From NCBI GenBank assembly GCA_965247175.1, contig OZ252006.1, forward strand, positions 3,782,001-3,846,000: a DNA stretch of 64,000 nt, given 5' to 3'. Shown here piece after piece: positions 17,759-26,129 of this stretch. This DNA comes from JANQMX01 sp965247175 (GTDB lineage: Bacteria > Pseudomonadota > Alphaproteobacteria > Kiloniellales > DSM-21159). Within the stretch, counting starts at the first letter, position 1; every line of letters starts with the position of its first letter. Under the pieces are notes generated by a model. That model saw only the letters and a list, made by a program, of their open reading frames with translations. It was not told where the DNA came from and did not search any database. A program made the translations under genes and the position numbers.

Positions 17759-18955
17759 TCAAGCCGCCAGGAGGCCGTGCGGGTCGATGACGAACTTGGA
17801 GGGGCTGCCCTGGTCGAAGCGGGCATAGCCCTCAGGCGCTTCGTCCAAGGTAATCACCTCGACGTTCAGCACCTTGGAGAGGTAGGGCATACGCTCCCAC
17901 AAGATGGCCTCGGTCAGCATCCGGTTGTAGTTCTGCACCGGCGCCATGCCTGTCATCACCTGGATGGACTTGGTCCACATCTTCCCCCAGTCGAGATGCA
18001 GCCGGCCTTGGCCGGCGTCCGCGTCACTCGGTGCCGGGTCGGCGCCGACATAGATGCCGGGCACGCCGATCTTGCCGCTGGCGCGGACCACATCGAACAG
18101 GCTGTTCAGCGCCGCGTGCGGCCGCTCGCTATCCGCTTCACCGCCCAGGCCATGCGCCTCGTAGCCTACGGCATCGACGCCGGCGTCGACCTCGCGCTGG
18201 CCGAGGATTGCCTCGATCTGGTCCGGCAAGGGTGTGGTTTCACGCAGGTCCACGGTCTCGAAGCCGCCGTCGCTCAAGAGCTTCAAGCGATCGGGGTTCT
18301 GGTCCCCGACGATCACGCAGGCCGCCCCCAACAGCCGCGCCGAGGCTGCGGCGCAGCGCCCGACGGGACCGGCCCCGGCGATATAGACGTGGCTGCCCGG
18401 CTTGACCCCGGCGGTATAGGCGCCGTGGAAGCCGGTCGGCAGGATATCGGAGATCATCGTCAACTCGTGGATCTTCTCCATTGCCTGCGCCTTGTCTCGG
18501 AACCGCATCAGCATGAAGTCGGCGTAGGGCACCATGACGTACTCGGCCTGACCGCCGTTCCAGCCCTTGAGGTCGAAGCCGAAGGCGCCGAGGTCCGCAT
18601 CCGGATTGACCAGATCGTTCTCGCATACGTCGGAGCGCGCTTCCTTGCAGTTGCGGCAGCGCCCGCAGGCGACGTTGAAGGGCACGGAAACCAGATTGCC
18701 GATCTGCAGCAGCTCGACATCCGCGCCCATCTCGACCACCTCGCCGGTGATCTCGTGGCCGAGCACGTGGCCCTCGGGCACCAGAAAGCGCCCACGGTAG
18801 ATATGCTGATCCGAGCCGCAAATGTTGGTCGAGACGACCTTGAGGACGACGGCGTGCTCGAGCTTGCGGCCGTTGTGCTCCAGCTTGGGGTAATCGAAGG
18901 TCTCGACCCGAAGGTCTTTCGTGCCGTGGTAGACGACACCGCGATTGCCGGACAT
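17759..18955 (-). CDS. fdhA: Glutathione-independent formaldehyde dehydrogenase
   Basis: This is a zinc-dependent medium-chain dehydrogenase that oxidises formaldehyde to formate with tightly bound NAD (also able to dismutate aldehydes). The 398-residue protein matches the Pseudomonas putida enzyme in length and key positions: catalytic zinc ligands Cys46 ('NICGSDQHI') and His67 ('GHVLGHE'), and structural zinc ligands Cys97, Cys100, Cys103 and Cys111 in 'CGRCRNCKEARSDVC'. The nucleotide site 'YIAGAGPVGRCAAASARLLG' lies near residue 180. The start at 18955 (MSGNRGVVYHG) was preferred over one six codons upstream. It would detoxify formaldehyde from demethylation reactions such as those suggested by the Rieske module 6 kb away. 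Confidence 0.95.
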   Translation of the reverse strand: MSGNRGVVYHGTKDLRVETFDYPKLEHNGRKLEHAVVLKVVSTNICGSDQHIYRGRFLVPEGHVLGHEITGEVVEMGADVELLQIGNLVSVPFNVACGRCRNCKEARSDVCENDLVNPDADLGAFGFDLKGWNGGQAEYVMVPYADFMLMRFRDKAQAMEKIHELTMISDILPTGFHGAYTAGVKPGSHVYIAGAGPVGRCAAASARLLGAACVIVGDQNPDRLKLLSDGGFETVDLRETTPLPDQIEAILGQREVDAGVDAVGYEAHGLGGEADSERPHAALNSLFDVVRASGKIGVPGIYVGADPAPSDADAGQGRLHLDWGKMWTKSIQVMTGMAPVQNYNRMLTEAILWERMPYLSKVLNVEVITLDEAPEGYARFDQGSPSKFVIDPHGLLAA

Positions 18956-19073
18956 GACGCGTTCCTTTCGCACAGGGTTGGATGTGCGGCAGGTTCGCCA
19001 AGATGGCCTCCGGCGTATTCTCCGATCGAGCGACCTTTTCCGTGAAATTGCCGTCGCAGAGGGATTTAGAGGG

Positions 19074-19433
19074 CTAGTCGATCACGCGGTAGCCGTTGCC
19101 GGTGGCCTGCAGCCGCAGCCGCTCATTGCCCCACGTCAGGGTCTGGGGTCCGCGTGTCTGCCGGCTGGAGATCGCGTAGCGGACGTGCACCACCAGGTCG
19201 GTGGCCTTGCCGTCGGCCTCCTGCGGCTTGTCGTAGACGAGGCTTAGCCGCTCGACCGAGCGTGCGCTTTGCGTCCAACGCAGATGGTTGCGCACCGCCT
19301 GCTCGACCTTGGCGCGGTCGACCACCGCCACGCCGGCCGCATTGGGCTGTGGCGGGGCGCTTGCCGCGCAGCCGCCGAGCACCGCGAGCAGCAATAGGAC
19401 AGCGAGTTTCGGGACGATGCTGAGGACAGGCAT
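19074..19433 (-). CDS. Small lipoprotein of unknown function
   Basis: This 119-residue protein has a lipoprotein signal: a hydrophobic stretch 'PKLAVLLLLAVLGGCAAS' with lipobox LGGC and Cys near residue 22. The mature part has a helix 'RAKVEQAVRNHLRWTQSARSVERLS' and beta-rich segments ('TDLVVHVRYAISSRQ', 'LRLQATGNGYRVID'). It looks like a small periplasmic/outer-membrane-anchored protein with a compact alpha-beta domain. No family was recognised. It lies between fdhA and the H1-like gene on the same strand, with 118 bases between its stop and the fdhA start. Confidence 0.7.
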   Translation of the reverse strand: MPVLSIVPKLAVLLLLAVLGGCAASAPPQPNAAGVAVVDRAKVEQAVRNHLRWTQSARSVERLSLVYDKPQEADGKATDLVVHVRYAISSRQTRGPQTLTWGNERLRLQATGNGYRVID

Positions 19434-19569
19434 GCCAGGAGGATAACGAAGCCCGGCGGTGGCGAACAGGGACCAATCGACTGTCGCCCAAAACGGCAAC
19501 GGCCCCACTGCCGAGGGCGCTTGGCGCACCCGGCAAGTGAGGCCGCTGAAAAGCGTCAGATCAGGAGGC

Positions 19570-20448
19570 TTAGGCAGCCCACTTGATCTGGAATTCGACT
19601 TCCTGCTTGGTCTTGCCACGCTCGTGCTCGATGTTGAACACGGCGCCGGCCGGGACCGAAACGCGCTCGCCGGCAATCTGGATCTTGAAGCTCTTGCCGT
19701 TCTCGACCGCGTCGGCGAAACGACGCAGCTTGGACGCGAAGTCCTTGGCCGAATAGGCCTTCTCGAGATCGCGCTGCAGCTTGCGAGCCGGAGACATGGT
19801 GCGACGCGCCGCCGGCTTCTTGTTGCCGATGGTGCGCTTGGCAACCGTCTTACGAGCGATCGGCTTCTTGGCAATCGTCTTCTTGGCGACCGTCTTACGA
19901 GCGATCGGCTTCTTGGCAATCGTCTTCTTGGCGACCGTCTTGCGGGCGACCGGCTTCTTGGCAACGGTCTTCCGGGCGACCGTCTTGCGGGCGATCGGCT
20001 TCTTGGAAACGGTCTTCTTGGTGATCGTCTTGCGGGCGACCGGCTTCTTGGCCGCGACCTTCCGGATCGGCTTCTTCGCGGTGGTGGTCTTCCGCGCCGT
20101 GGTGGTCTTGCGAGCCGTCGTGGTCTTCTTGGCCACAGGCTTCCGGGTCGTGGTGGTCTTCCGCGCCGTGGTCTTGCGAGCCGTGGTGGTCTTCTTGGCC
20201 ACAGGCTTCTTGGCGGTCGTCTTGCGAGCCGTCGTCTTCTTGGCCACCGGCTTCTTGGCCGCGGCCGAACGAGTGGTGCTCGTCCGCTTGGTTGCCGGGC
20301 GCTTGGCGGCCGTGCGCTTCACGGTGCTGGTCTTGGATTTGGTGGTGGTACGCGACTTGCTGGCCGTGCCGGCCTTGCGAGTCGAGGTCTTCTTGGCAGT
20401 CCCAGCCACGGCGGCAGGGGTCGCCTTCTTTGCGGTCGCTTTCGCCAT
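19570..20448 (-). CDS. Histone H1-like Lys/Ala/Thr-rich protein with C-terminal amphi-Trp-like domain
   Basis: This 292-residue basic protein has two parts. Residues 1-215 are low-complexity and H1-like: tandem five- to eight-residue units of the KKPVAKKT / ARKTVAKKT / KKPIARKT type, without acidic or aromatic residues. Residues 218-292 form a normal folded domain: helix 'KLQRDLEKAYSAKDFASKLRRFADAVE', then 'SFKIQIAGERVSVPAGAVFNIEHERGKTKQEVEFQIKW'. The latter matches the amphi-Trp pattern (basic/acidic strands ending in an IKW). It probably binds DNA or polyphosphate-like polyanions through the tail. The divergent neighbour is a polyphosphate kinase 2. The fusion is unusual; see findings. Confidence 0.85.
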   Translation of the reverse strand: MAKATAKKATPAAVAGTAKKTSTRKAGTASKSRTTTKSKTSTVKRTAAKRPATKRTSTTRSAAAKKPVAKKTTARKTTAKKPVAKKTTTARKTTARKTTTTRKPVAKKTTTARKTTTARKTTTAKKPIRKVAAKKPVARKTITKKTVSKKPIARKTVARKTVAKKPVARKTVAKKTIAKKPIARKTVAKKTIAKKPIARKTVAKRTIGNKKPAARRTMSPARKLQRDLEKAYSAKDFASKLRRFADAVENGKSFKIQIAGERVSVPAGAVFNIEHERGKTKQEVEFQIKWAA

Positions 20449-20690
20449 CGCTTTAGTAGCTCCTTAGATAGCTTCTTCGCCGAGGGCGGGCCGGACCAAG
20501 TTGCAGGGAGCAGCCGAGCGGACCCACCTGGAGTTAACGCCTATAGGCACCGTTTCCCAATAAAAGGTTAACGACAGGTCTGAATTCGTGTCCGGTGGCG
20601 GCTCTACACGGCTTGGTGGCTGTCTCGTGGCGGGCGGGCAATCGTGCTACAGTTCGGCAACAATAGAAGTCGAACGGACAGGGTACGGTT

Positions 20691-21422
20691 ATGGACCATG
20701 CGCACTATGAGCGCAGGCTGTTGGCACTTCAGCGCGAGCTGTCACTCCTACAGACCTCTTACGTGAAGCGCGGCTACCGCGGCATCGTAGTGCTGGAAGG
20801 CTGGGATGCCGCGGGCAAGGGGGGGCTGGTGCGCCGCATGGGCTGGTGCGTCGACCCGCGCTACTTCCGGGTCTGGTCGATCGGCGCGCCCAAGGACCAT
20901 GAACGCCGGGAGCACTGGATCAAGCGCTTTTGGGACAAAATTCCGGAGGATGGTCATATCGCCGTCTTCGACCGCTCCTGGTACGGGCGCGTGCTGGTGG
21001 AGCGCATCGAGGGCTTTGCCGATGAGACCGACTGGCGCCGCGCCTACAGCGAGATCGTGGCCTTCGAGCAGACCCTGACCGACGAAGGCTACCGCCTGGT
21101 CAAGCTGTTCCTCGACATTTCGCCGGAAACCCAGCTCAGGCGTTTCCAGGAGCGCTTCGCCAATCCCGAGAAGCGCTGGAAGATCACCGAAGAGGACCTG
21201 CGCAACCGTGCCCGCTGGCAGCAGTATCAAGAGGCGTACGCGGAGATGCTGGACAAGACCTCCGGCGAGAGCACGCCCTGGCTCAGGCTCGACGGCAACC
21301 ATAAACGCAAGCTGCGCCTGCACGCCTTCCAGGCCATCATCGCGGGCCTGGGCAATGGCGTGGAGGTGCACGAGCCGCAGGTCTCGCCGCTCTTGGAAGC
21401 CTTCTTTCAAGAGCCGCGCTGA
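20691..21422 (+). CDS. ppk2: Polyphosphate kinase 2 family protein
   Basis: This cytoplasmic kinase uses polyphosphate to phosphorylate nucleotides (or the reverse). The 243-residue protein is a single PPK2 domain with Walker A 'VVLEGWDAAGKGG' near residue 40, a lid module, Walker B-type 'IAVFDRSWYGRVLVER' near residue 95 and the downstream 'LVKLFLDISPETQLRRFQERFANPEKRWKI' (in part). One-domain length matches class I/III enzymes; the preferred nucleotide cannot be read safely. The gene is divergent from the H1-like gene across a 242-base gap and convergent with a RidA gene 11 bases away. Confidence 0.92.
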   Translation: MDHAHYERRLLALQRELSLLQTSYVKRGYRGIVVLEGWDAAGKGGLVRRMGWCVDPRYFRVWSIGAPKDHERREHWIKRFWDKIPEDGHIAVFDRSWYGRVLVERIEGFADETDWRRAYSEIVAFEQTLTDEGYRLVKLFLDISPETQLRRFQERFANPEKRWKITEEDLRNRARWQQYQEAYAEMLDKTSGESTPWLRLDGNHKRKLRLHAFQAIIAGLGNGVEVHEPQVSPLLEAFFQEPR

Positions 21423-21433
21423 GGCCGCGGTCC

Positions 21434-21781
21434 TCAGAGCAGCTTCGCGGTCACCACCACCTCGATCAGGTAGCCCGCATCGAGCCCGGCGCCGACGCAG
21501 GCGCGCTGCGGCCAGTTTTCCTCCGGGCCAATCCACGGAATCCATACGGAGTCCATCTCGGGCTTGGTCGCTATGTCGCTGAGATAGACGGTGGCCTGCA
21601 CCAGCCCGGCCTTTCCGCTTCCGGCCTCCGCCAGCACCCGGTCCAGCTCTTCCAGCGTGTTCCGCGTTTGCGCGAGAATGCCGTCCGCACAGTTCGGATC
21701 GGTCGCCACGGCATAGACGAGACCGTCCGAGACGACGGCCGAGCATCGGCCCTTACCTTCCACCGGAAATCGCTTCGCCAC
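21434..21781 (-). CDS. RidA family (YjgF/YER057c/UK114) protein
   Basis: This 115-residue protein has the trimeric RidA fold. Typical elements are the start 'RFPVEGKGRCSAVVSDGLVYAVATD', 'GILAQTRNTLEELDRVLAEAGSGKAGLVQATVYLSDI' (in parts), and the late 'PQRACVGAGLDAGYLIEVVVTAKL' with the conserved Arg (near 95) that binds the carboxylate of imine intermediates. RidA deaminases hydrolyse reactive enamine/imine products of PLP enzymes. It is convergent with ppk2; the alcohol dehydrogenase and Lrp regulator follow upstream on the same strand, possibly as one amino-acid-derived-metabolite operon. Confidence 0.9.
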   Translation of the reverse strand: MAKRFPVEGKGRCSAVVSDGLVYAVATDPNCADGILAQTRNTLEELDRVLAEAGSGKAGLVQATVYLSDIATKPEMDSVWIPWIGPEENWPQRACVGAGLDAGYLIEVVVTAKLL

Positions 21782-21858
21782 ACCACTCTCCTCGCCGGCT
21801 AACGAACCTTTGCTGCGCGCTGCCTCAAGCCAACAAGCGTTCGGTTCTGTAAATCACT

Positions 21859-22902
21859 CTAGAATCGATCGATGACGGTAATGCCGCTGCCGCCATAGCC
21901 GTCCATGGCGGCAAGGGCGGCGCCGGCCTCTTCCAGGGGGATCGTCTTGGTGACCAGCTGCGCCGGATCCAGGCGGCCGCTGGCGATCATGGCGAAGAGC
22001 GCCGAGAAGCGCCCGGCGGCGATGCCGCGCGTCCCCATGATGGCGATTTGGCGCGCGTATACCAGCTCGAGCAGAGGCAGGCTCGGTTCGGCGTGGCGGC
22101 CGAGCGGCATGCCGATCTGCACATGGCGGCCGAGGCGGGCCAGGCCACGGATGGAGTTATGAAAGGTCTCGGTGATCCCCAGCGCGTCGAGCGAGACCTG
22201 GGCGCCGCCGCCGGTCACCTCCCGCACGGCCTCGCCGGCGTCCGACAGGCCGGCGACGTTGAGCGTCTTGCTGGCGCCGAGCTCCGCAGCGAGGGTCAAG
22301 GCCTTCTCGTTGACGTCGACGGCGAGGACCGGGGCGCCGAGTGCTGCACCGATCATCACCGCGGCCAGGCCGACGCCGCCGCAGCCATGCACGACCAGCC
22401 ACTCGCCGGGCTGCAGCTTGGCCCGGTCGACGATGGCGCGGAAGGCTGTGGTCACCCGGCAGCCCATGCCGGCCGCTTCGACGAAGCCGATCTCCTCCGG
22501 CAGAGCGACGAGGTTGAAGTCGGCGCGCGGCAGAGGCAGCCGCTCGGCGAAGGCGCCCCAGGCGGTGAAGCCGATCACCGCCTGATCGCCGCAGACGGTC
22601 GGGTCGCCACCCAGGCACTCATGGCAGTGGCCGCAGGCCAGGATGAAGGGGGCGGTCACCCGGTCCCCGACCTGGAAGCGGTGGCAGTCGGGCCCGACCG
22701 CGATCACCACGCCGGCGAACTCATGGCCCGGCACGTGCGGTGGGGTAACGTCCGGGTCGGCGCCTTTCCAGGCGTGCCAGTCCGAGCGGCAGACGCCGCA
22801 GGCCTCCACCTTTACCAGCACGCCGTCGTCAGGGCAGACGGGCTCCGCCACCTCGCGCACCTCAAGCGGCGCATTTGCAGTCTCGAAGACAGCGGCTCTC
22901 AT
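21859..22902 (-). CDS. Zinc-binding alcohol dehydrogenase (MDR family)
   Basis: This 347-residue medium-chain dehydrogenase/reductase has catalytic zinc ligands in 'EACGVCRSDWHAWKG' (Cys near 38) and 'HVPGHEFAG' (His-Glu near 61). The structural zinc Cys cluster is reduced: 'LACGHCHECLGGDPTVCG' holds four Cys near residues 90-104. The Rossmann motif is 'VVHGCGGVGLAAVMIGAALGA' near 170. It oxidises an alcohol or aldehyde with NAD(P). The Lrp regulator is 40 bases upstream on the same strand and RidA is downstream, so an amino-alcohol or amino-aldehyde substrate is possible but inferred. Confidence 0.9.
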   Translation of the reverse strand: MRAAVFETANAPLEVREVAEPVCPDDGVLVKVEACGVCRSDWHAWKGADPDVTPPHVPGHEFAGVVIAVGPDCHRFQVGDRVTAPFILACGHCHECLGGDPTVCGDQAVIGFTAWGAFAERLPLPRADFNLVALPEEIGFVEAAGMGCRVTTAFRAIVDRAKLQPGEWLVVHGCGGVGLAAVMIGAALGAPVLAVDVNEKALTLAAELGASKTLNVAGLSDAGEAVREVTGGGAQVSLDALGITETFHNSIRGLARLGRHVQIGMPLGRHAEPSLPLLELVYARQIAIMGTRGIAAGRFSALFAMIASGRLDPAQLVTKTIPLEEAGAALAAMDGYGGSGITVIDRF

Positions 22903-22942
22903 GATGGCTCCTCCCCCGGCAAGTCAGCCTGAAGCGGAGAGT

Positions 22943-23482
22943 CTAGTCCAGCAGCTCGGCGCTGTCGCGGATTGGGAAGCCGGTCGCCTCCTTCACCGAC
23001 TCCATGACCACCACGCTGTGGGCGCTGGCGACACCGGGGATGGTGAGCAGGTCGCGGCCGATCATGCGGCGGTGGTCTTCCATGTCGGCCACACGGACCT
23101 TCAAGAGATAGTCGAAGGCGTTGGCCACCAGGTGGCATTCGACGACCTCGGGGATAGCGCCCACGGCGTCGGCGAAGGCGGCATAGGCTTCCTCCGAGGC
23201 TTTCTCCAAGGTGACCTGAACGAAGACCACCTGGGCGGCGTTGAGCTTCCTGGGATTGAGCAGGGCCACGTACTGCTCGATGAAGCCCTCGCTTTCCAGG
23301 CGTTTGACCCGCTCCAGGCAGGGCGTGGGACTGAGGTGCACCCGGCGCGACAGCTCTGCATTGGTGATGCGCGCGTTGGCCTGGAGCTCGCGCAGAATGG
23401 CGAGATCGCGGTCGTCGAGCTGGCGCGCGCGCCTGCGGGTCGAGGCTTCATCGTTGGCCGGGCGGTCGAGCATCAGGCTCAT
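22943..23482 (-). CDS. Lrp/AsnC family transcriptional regulator
   Basis: This 179-residue regulator has an N-terminal winged helix ('LDDRDLAILRELQANARITNAELSRRVHLSPTPCLERVKRLESEG', split in parts) with recognition helix 'SPTPCLERVKRLE'. A C-terminal RAM effector domain follows, containing 'VVECHLVANAFDYLLKVRVADMEDHRRM' and 'GVASAHSVVVMESVKEATGFPI' (in parts). Such proteins sense amino acids and control their catabolism or export. The ATG at 23482 with GGAAAGAG upstream was chosen over one four codons earlier. It likely regulates the adjacent dehydrogenase and the reductase gene 13 bases upstream. Confidence 0.93.
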   Translation of the reverse strand: MSLMLDRPANDEASTRRRARQLDDRDLAILRELQANARITNAELSRRVHLSPTPCLERVKRLESEGFIEQYVALLNPRKLNAAQVVFVQVTLEKASEEAYAAFADAVGAIPEVVECHLVANAFDYLLKVRVADMEDHRRMIGRDLLTIPGVASAHSVVVMESVKEATGFPIRDSAELLD

Positions 23483-23495
23483 GGCTCTTTCCAAT

Positions 23496-24647
23496 CTAGA
23501 GATCGATGACCAGGTTGCCGCGCGGGCGGCTGCTGCAGATCAGCACCTCGCCCTCGGGCGGCGGTGCGGCCGGGTCGTTGAAGTAGTCGACCTCGCCTTC
23601 GACCAGCCTGCACGAGCAGGTCTGGCAGACGCCCGAACGGCAGGAGTACATGGGCGAGAGCCCGGCGTCCTCGGCCGCCTCCAGGATCGACTCGGCGCTG
23701 TCGTCCCAGTCGATCACCACACCGGAACGCGCGAAGGTGACGGTGACGCCTTGAGGCAGGGTTCGGCGCTCGGGCGGTGGCGTGGCGGCCTCGGCCGAGG
23801 CCGCGTTCTCCAGCGCCAGATCGACTCCGGCGCCGAAGTTCTCATAGAGAATGCGCTCCGCCGGCACGCCCATCTTGCGCAGGCCGCGGTAGTGGTCGCG
23901 CAGGAAGCCGAGCGGCCCGCAGAGGAAGAAGCAGCAGTCCTCGGGCAGGCCGAGGGAGAGTGCGAGGCGCAGGTCGACCCGGCCCGTGCTGTCGAAGCGC
24001 TTTGCGGCGATGTCGTCTCGGCTCGGCCGGCTATAGCGAATGTGGGTGCGGATCCAGGGGCGTTGCGCGGTCATGGCCCGCAAGGGATCGCGAAAGGCCT
24101 GCAGCCGCCCATTGCGGGCGCCGTGGATGAAGACCACGGGGCGCCGGTCGTCGCTCAGCACCAGCCGCTCCAGCATGCTCATCACCGGGGTGATGCCGAC
24201 GCCGGCGCTGATCAGACAGACCGGTGCCTTGCCGGCGGCATCCAGCACGAAGGCGCCGCGGGGCGCGCCGATCTGCAGCAGGCTGCCGAGCATCACCGTG
24301 TCATGCAGGTAGTTGGAGAAGACGCCGGGCGGCAGGGTCCCGTTCAGCGCCCCTTCCTCGCGCTTCACAGAGATACGGTAGAATTGCGTGCTGCCGGGGG
24401 CGGTGGAGAGGGAATAGGTGCGTATCGGTGCCCGCCGCTCGCCGCTGTCCGGCGCCTGGACGGCGAGATACTGCCCAGCCTTGTAGCCGGGCAGCGGCCG
24501 CCCGTCCTCTGGTGTCAGCCAAAAGCTACGGATGTTCTCACTCTCGTCGCGCATGCCCGCGACGCGGAACGGGCGCAGGCCCGGCCAAGCCAAGCCGCCG
24601 GTCTCGGCAGGGTCCCGTTCCAGCGGCGTCTGCTGCACGACGTTCAT
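23496..24647 (-). CDS. FAD/NAD(P)H/2Fe-2S oxidoreductase (reductase of a Rieske oxygenase)
   Basis: This electron-transfer protein is of about 383 residues. It has a flavin-binding ferredoxin-reductase domain (FAD motif R-T-Y-S-L-S near residue 75), an NAD(P) domain ('ISAGVGITPVMSMLERL', 'FFLCGPLGFLRDHY') and a C-terminal plant-type ferredoxin with Cys-x4-Cys-x2-Cys ('CRSGVCQTC') and a final Cys ('LICSSRP'). The order FAD-NAD-2Fe2S matches reductases of KshB/GbcB/CntB type. Start chosen at 24647 because upstream candidate starts (TTG 24695, ATG 24689) extend into the control region. It is divergent from the Rieske oxygenase, and the two are presumed partners. Confidence 0.92.
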   Translation of the reverse strand: MNVVQQTPLERDPAETGGLAWPGLRPFRVAGMRDESENIRSFWLTPEDGRPLPGYKAGQYLAVQAPDSGERRAPIRTYSLSTAPGSTQFYRISVKREEGALNGTLPPGVFSNYLHDTVMLGSLLQIGAPRGAFVLDAAGKAPVCLISAGVGITPVMSMLERLVLSDDRRPVVFIHGARNGRLQAFRDPLRAMTAQRPWIRTHIRYSRPSRDDIAAKRFDSTGRVDLRLALSLGLPEDCCFFLCGPLGFLRDHYRGLRKMGVPAERILYENFGAGVDLALENAASAEAATPPPERRTLPQGVTVTFARSGVVIDWDDSAESILEAAEDAGLSPMYSCRSGVCQTCSCRLVEGEVDYFNDPAAPPPEGEVLICSSRPRGNLVIDL

Positions 24648-25033
24648 GGCCGTAGTGTAATTCGCTATGCATTCGTTTATCAATAGCATGATCAACTAAA
24701 ATATTTCAATAAGATGAGTGGAAACGGGTGAAAATCGGTTCGATTCGTCGATTTTCCTGACGGCATGATGCAGAAACGGCGAATATCACGAGAATTCTGA
24801 AGCGGAAATCGCCCCTAGATCGCCTATGACGAGGAATAAGGGTATGTGAATGGGACAAAGCAGTGATTTATCCGTATTTATGGCTGTAAAATAGAGACAC
24901 ATCCTGCGGTCTGGCTGCTACCGTTCTGCAATAAGAGACCCTCGACGCCGGGAACGCGCCGCGCAGCGGTAGCGGAGAGGCGCGAAAGCGGGGGTCCAGC
25001 AGGGCCGGCAACAGAGAACAGGGAGACCGCGCG
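24648..25033. promoter_or_regulatory. Divergent control region with a 27-bp operator-like palindrome
   Basis: This 386-base intergenic stretch separates the reductase (minus) and Rieske oxygenase (plus) genes and is AT-richer than its surroundings. An inverted repeat GAAAATCG (24730-24737) and CGATTTTC (24749-24756) encloses 11 bases, giving a 27-bp near-symmetric site. Its position close to the reductase start fits an operator for either direction. No gene was found here. The regulator is not known; the adjacent Lrp/AsnC protein is the nearest candidate. Confidence 0.45.
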
Positions 25034-26062
25034 ATGGCCGTCACGCCGATGAAGAAACCGGCGCAGAAAGAGGTGAAGCCCCGACAGCGACCAGTCATGA
25101 AGGTGCCGGCGCAGGGCGACGAAGGTCTCTATAGCCAGGCCTGGTATCCGATCTGCCGCAGCGGAGAGGTCGAGGCCGGTCAGGTCATTCCGCGCCGCTT
25201 CCTCGGCGGGCAGGTCGCGGTCTATCGCGGCGAGGACGGGCGGGCTCGCGTGGTCAGCTCTTACTGCGCGCACATGGGGGCCGATCTCTCCGGCGGCCGC
25301 GTTGAGGGCAATACCCTACGCTGCGCCTTCCACGGCTGGCAGTACGGCGAGGGCGGCAAATGCGTCGGCACCAGGATCGGCGCCCAGCCGCCGGCCAACG
25401 CCGCGATCTTCGCTTTTCCGACCCGCGAGCGCTGGGGCCTGATCTTTGCCTTCAACGGCGAGGAGGCGCTTTGGGAGTTGCCGGACCTGCAGCGCCCCGA
25501 CGAGGAGCTGATGCTGATCGAGGCCCCGATCACCAAGATCGGCTGCGACCCGGAGATGATCACCGCCAACGCCTTCGACTGGCAGCACTTCGCCACCCTG
25601 CACGACTTCCACTCGGCCGAGGACGCGCCGGATACGGTGATCGACTGGAGCGACTATTGGTGCGGCTTCACCTTCGTCGGCCATCACTGGCTGGGTGAGG
25701 AGACGACCTATCGCATCGAGATCCACGGCACCAACTTCTACACCCAGCAAGGCACTCTGGATGGCTACTGGTACGCCATGCTGAACCCCATGGGGCAGCC
25801 GGGTCCGCAGGAGATGGAATTCTACATGCAGATCCTGGTGCCCAAGGGCGACGGCACGCCCGAGAGCGACACCCGGGCACGCTACAAGGGCGAAGCCATC
25901 CGCGACATGGAGATGCGCTTCATCGCCCAGGACATCCCCATCCTGAACAAGCTGCACTTCAAGCCTGGCTACCTGATCAAGGAAGACAAGCAGTTCGTCG
26001 AGTACCTGACCTGGCTGCGCAAGTACCCGCGCGCCAACCCGGCCATCCACTACCTGAGCTGA
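25034..26062 (+). CDS. Rieske non-heme iron oxygenase, oxygenase component
   Basis: This 342-residue oxygenase has an N-terminal Rieske 2Fe-2S domain with Cys78-x-His80 and Cys97-x2-His100 separated by 16 residues. The catalytic domain has the mononuclear-iron motif Asp182-x2-His185-x4-His190 ('FDWQHFATLH'). Such enzymes do hydroxylation or oxidative O-/N-demethylation. The length (342) is nearer to vanillate/dicamba/KshA-type enzymes than to the longer glycine-betaine enzyme. The gene sits divergent from a FAD/2Fe-2S reductase and immediately upstream of a complete polyamine-type ABC importer, suggesting an imported cationic or N-methylated substrate. Formaldehyde dehydrogenase lies 6 kb upstream. 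Substrate unproven. Confidence 0.93.
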   Translation: MAVTPMKKPAQKEVKPRQRPVMKVPAQGDEGLYSQAWYPICRSGEVEAGQVIPRRFLGGQVAVYRGEDGRARVVSSYCAHMGADLSGGRVEGNTLRCAFHGWQYGEGGKCVGTRIGAQPPANAAIFAFPTRERWGLIFAFNGEEALWELPDLQRPDEELMLIEAPITKIGCDPEMITANAFDWQHFATLHDFHSAEDAPDTVIDWSDYWCGFTFVGHHWLGEETTYRIEIHGTNFYTQQGTLDGYWYAMLNPMGQPGPQEMEFYMQILVPKGDGTPESDTRARYKGEAIRDMEMRFIAQDIPILNKLHFKPGYLIKEDKQFVEYLTWLRKYPRANPAIHYLS

Positions 26063-26129
26063 CCCACCGAAACGGGCCGTCACCCGGCGGACCGCTGCTG
26101 GCAACAAACAAGAACAGGGAGACTAGAGA

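Noticed and set aside
19780..20340. Repetitive DNA that could be taken for a minisatellite or CRISPR-like array
   Set aside because: The units are codon repeats of the Lys/Thr/Ala tail of the H1-like protein, irregular in length and without spacers of constant size.
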